Below are positions 14,801-15,335 of a stretch of 15,335 bases of DNA, piece by piece. The translations under genes were made by a program, and so were the position numbers. Each line of letters begins with the position of its first letter. Positions within the stretch are counted from its first letter, which is position 1. Origin of the DNA: Bacteroides sp. Lineage in GTDB: Bacteria > Bacteroidota > Bacteroidia > Bacteroidales > Bacteroidaceae. The notes below the pieces were generated by a model. That model was given only the letters and a program-made list of their open reading frames with translations. It was not told the origin of the DNA and did no database searches. The stretch covers positions 1 through 15,335 of the forward strand of contig JASLIW010000009.1 in NCBI GenBank assembly GCA_030152865.1, written 5' to 3'.

Positions 14801-14811
14801 AGTAAACATGC
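14785..14811. terminator. hairpin at the ccsA 3' end, stop codon in the loop; possible bidirectional terminator
   Basis: GCATGTTTACT (14785-14795) and AGTAAACATGC (14801-14811) form a perfect 11-bp stem around the loop CCTAG, whose last three bases are the ccsA stop codon. The left arm is coding sequence. No T run follows on either strand, so it is an atypical terminator. It lies between convergent ccsA and folC. Confidence 0.5.
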
Positions 14812-14828
14812 TTATGGTCTTGTTATAA

Positions 14829-15335
14829 TTATTTTTGGCAAGAGCTAAGTAAGTCAGCGACAATAAAGCTACTTCCACCTACAAATACAAAGTCATTTTT
14901 ATTGCTGTTGGCCAGTGCAGCCTGAGTAGCCTCCCATACACTAGGGTAGCTATCTCCTTTTAGCCCTAAAGGCTTAGCCAAGTCTTGTAGCTCGTTGGCA
15001 GCTAAAGCTCTGGGTATAGAAGCTTGGGTGAAGTAATAGCTTGCTTCGGTAGGTAGTAGCTTTAAGACACCCTGTATGTCCTTGTCGTTGACCATGCCTA
15101 AAACAATATGTAAGGACTCATATTCTTGGCGTTTTATTTGTTCTACAATAGCAGTTATACCAGCTACATTGTGTCCTGTATCACAAATCACTCTAGGGTT
15201 CTGTTGGAGCTGTTGCCACCTACCCATTAAGCCAGTTAGCTGACAAACTTGCATAAATCCATTACGCACATTTGCTTCACTGATGTGATAGCCCTTGTTT
15301 TGGAGTAAAGGCAGGGCGTTTAGAATAGTATTGGT
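14829..15335 (-). CDS. folC: folylpolyglutamate synthase / dihydrofolate synthase, C-terminal part
   Basis: The reading frame is open to the right edge, so the true start lies outside the window; 168 residues are present. The visible part starts TNTILNALPLLQNKGYHIS and contains GFMQVCQLTGLMGRW, then ICDTGHN, corresponding to the DGAHN motif of FolC, and LGMVNDKD, corresponding to the conserved DKD motif. It ends FVFVGGSSFIVADLL, the typical C-terminal strand and helix. FolC ligases add glutamate to dihydropteroate or folates with ATP. A GTG at 15267-15269 is not a start: homology continues upstream of it. The gene converges on ccsA with only the hairpin between them and is unrelated in pathway to the nrf genes. 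Confidence 0.93.
   Translation of the reverse strand, partial: TNTILNALPLLQNKGYHISEANVRNGFMQVCQLTGLMGRWQQLQQNPRVICDTGHNVAGITAIVEQIKRQEYESLHIVLGMVNDKDIQGVLKLLPTEASYYFTQASIPRALAANELQDLAKPLGLKGDSYPSVWEATQAALANSNKNDFVFVGGSSFIVADLLSSCQK

Noticed and set aside
15267..15269. GTG as the folC start codon
   Set aside because: The frame stays open to the window edge with FolC-like sequence upstream, so the gene is simply cut off.
1..15335. Mobile element, phage genes, integration at tRNA-Asp, or CRISPR array
   Set aside because: There are no transposase or integrase motifs, no evident long repeated ends and no regularly spaced repeats; the side of the tRNA where integration would usually occur is outside the window.

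Overview
The window looks like a chromosomal segment of an anaerobic or microaerophilic member of the Bacteroidota, most likely order Bacteroidales. Four things point there: several promoters of the phylum's TTTG / TAnnTTTG type; families largely restricted to the phylum (DUF3805/DUF3806, DUF4494, HU-CCDC81 with SPOR, a zinc-ribbon FHA protein); weak ribosome-binding sites; and a NrfHA nitrite reductase served by system II cytochrome c maturation. The gene content resembles Porphyromonas and its relatives, but genus cannot be fixed from the sequence alone. I see no insertion sequence, phage gene or CRISPR array.

Layout. (1) 1-269: tRNA-Asp(GTC) on the minus strand, cut at its last base by the window edge, with its own promoter; a second promoter points right. 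(2) 270-3863, plus strand: a DUF3805/DUF3806 protein, a Uup-type ABC-F ATPase and a PHP-family (histidinol-phosphatase-like) hydrolase, the last two sharing one base at their stop/start. (3) 3875-6113, minus strand: an unknown lipoprotein and UDP-glucose 6-dehydrogenase. (4) 6114-6482: a 369-bp divergent intergenic region with promoters, an inverted repeat and a 9-bp direct repeat. (5) 6483-8113: a membrane-anchored HU-CCDC81/SPOR protein followed after 11 bp by a zinc-ribbon FHA protein. (6) 8231-10446: a DUF4494 protein, the PLP-homeostasis protein YggS/PLPBP and a dihydroorotate-dehydrogenase-like flavoprotein, closed by a strong terminator. (7) 10610-14800: nrfH, nrfA, then a ResB/CcsB-like gene and ccsA overlapping by 4 bp. 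(8) From 14829: the 3' part of folC on the minus strand, running off the right edge.

The clearest functional unit is the nrf locus. NrfH (four CXXCH hemes) should take electrons from menaquinol and pass them to NrfA (one CXXCK and four CXXCH hemes) for six-electron reduction of nitrite to ammonium. The two following genes look like a split form of the fused cytochrome c synthase NrfI/CcsBA that attaches these hemes. A terminator-like hairpin sits directly before the synthase start codon, and an imperfect 31-bp dyad lies upstream of nrfH; both may be control points.

The most unusual pair is at 6483-8113. One protein has predicted cytoplasmic HU-type DNA-binding domains, one membrane span and a SPOR domain that should face the periplasm, so it could physically link the nucleoid to septal peptidoglycan. 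Its promoter -7 box ends 5 nt before the ATG, which predicts a leaderless or nearly leaderless mRNA. The next gene encodes a likely phosphothreonine-reading FHA protein.
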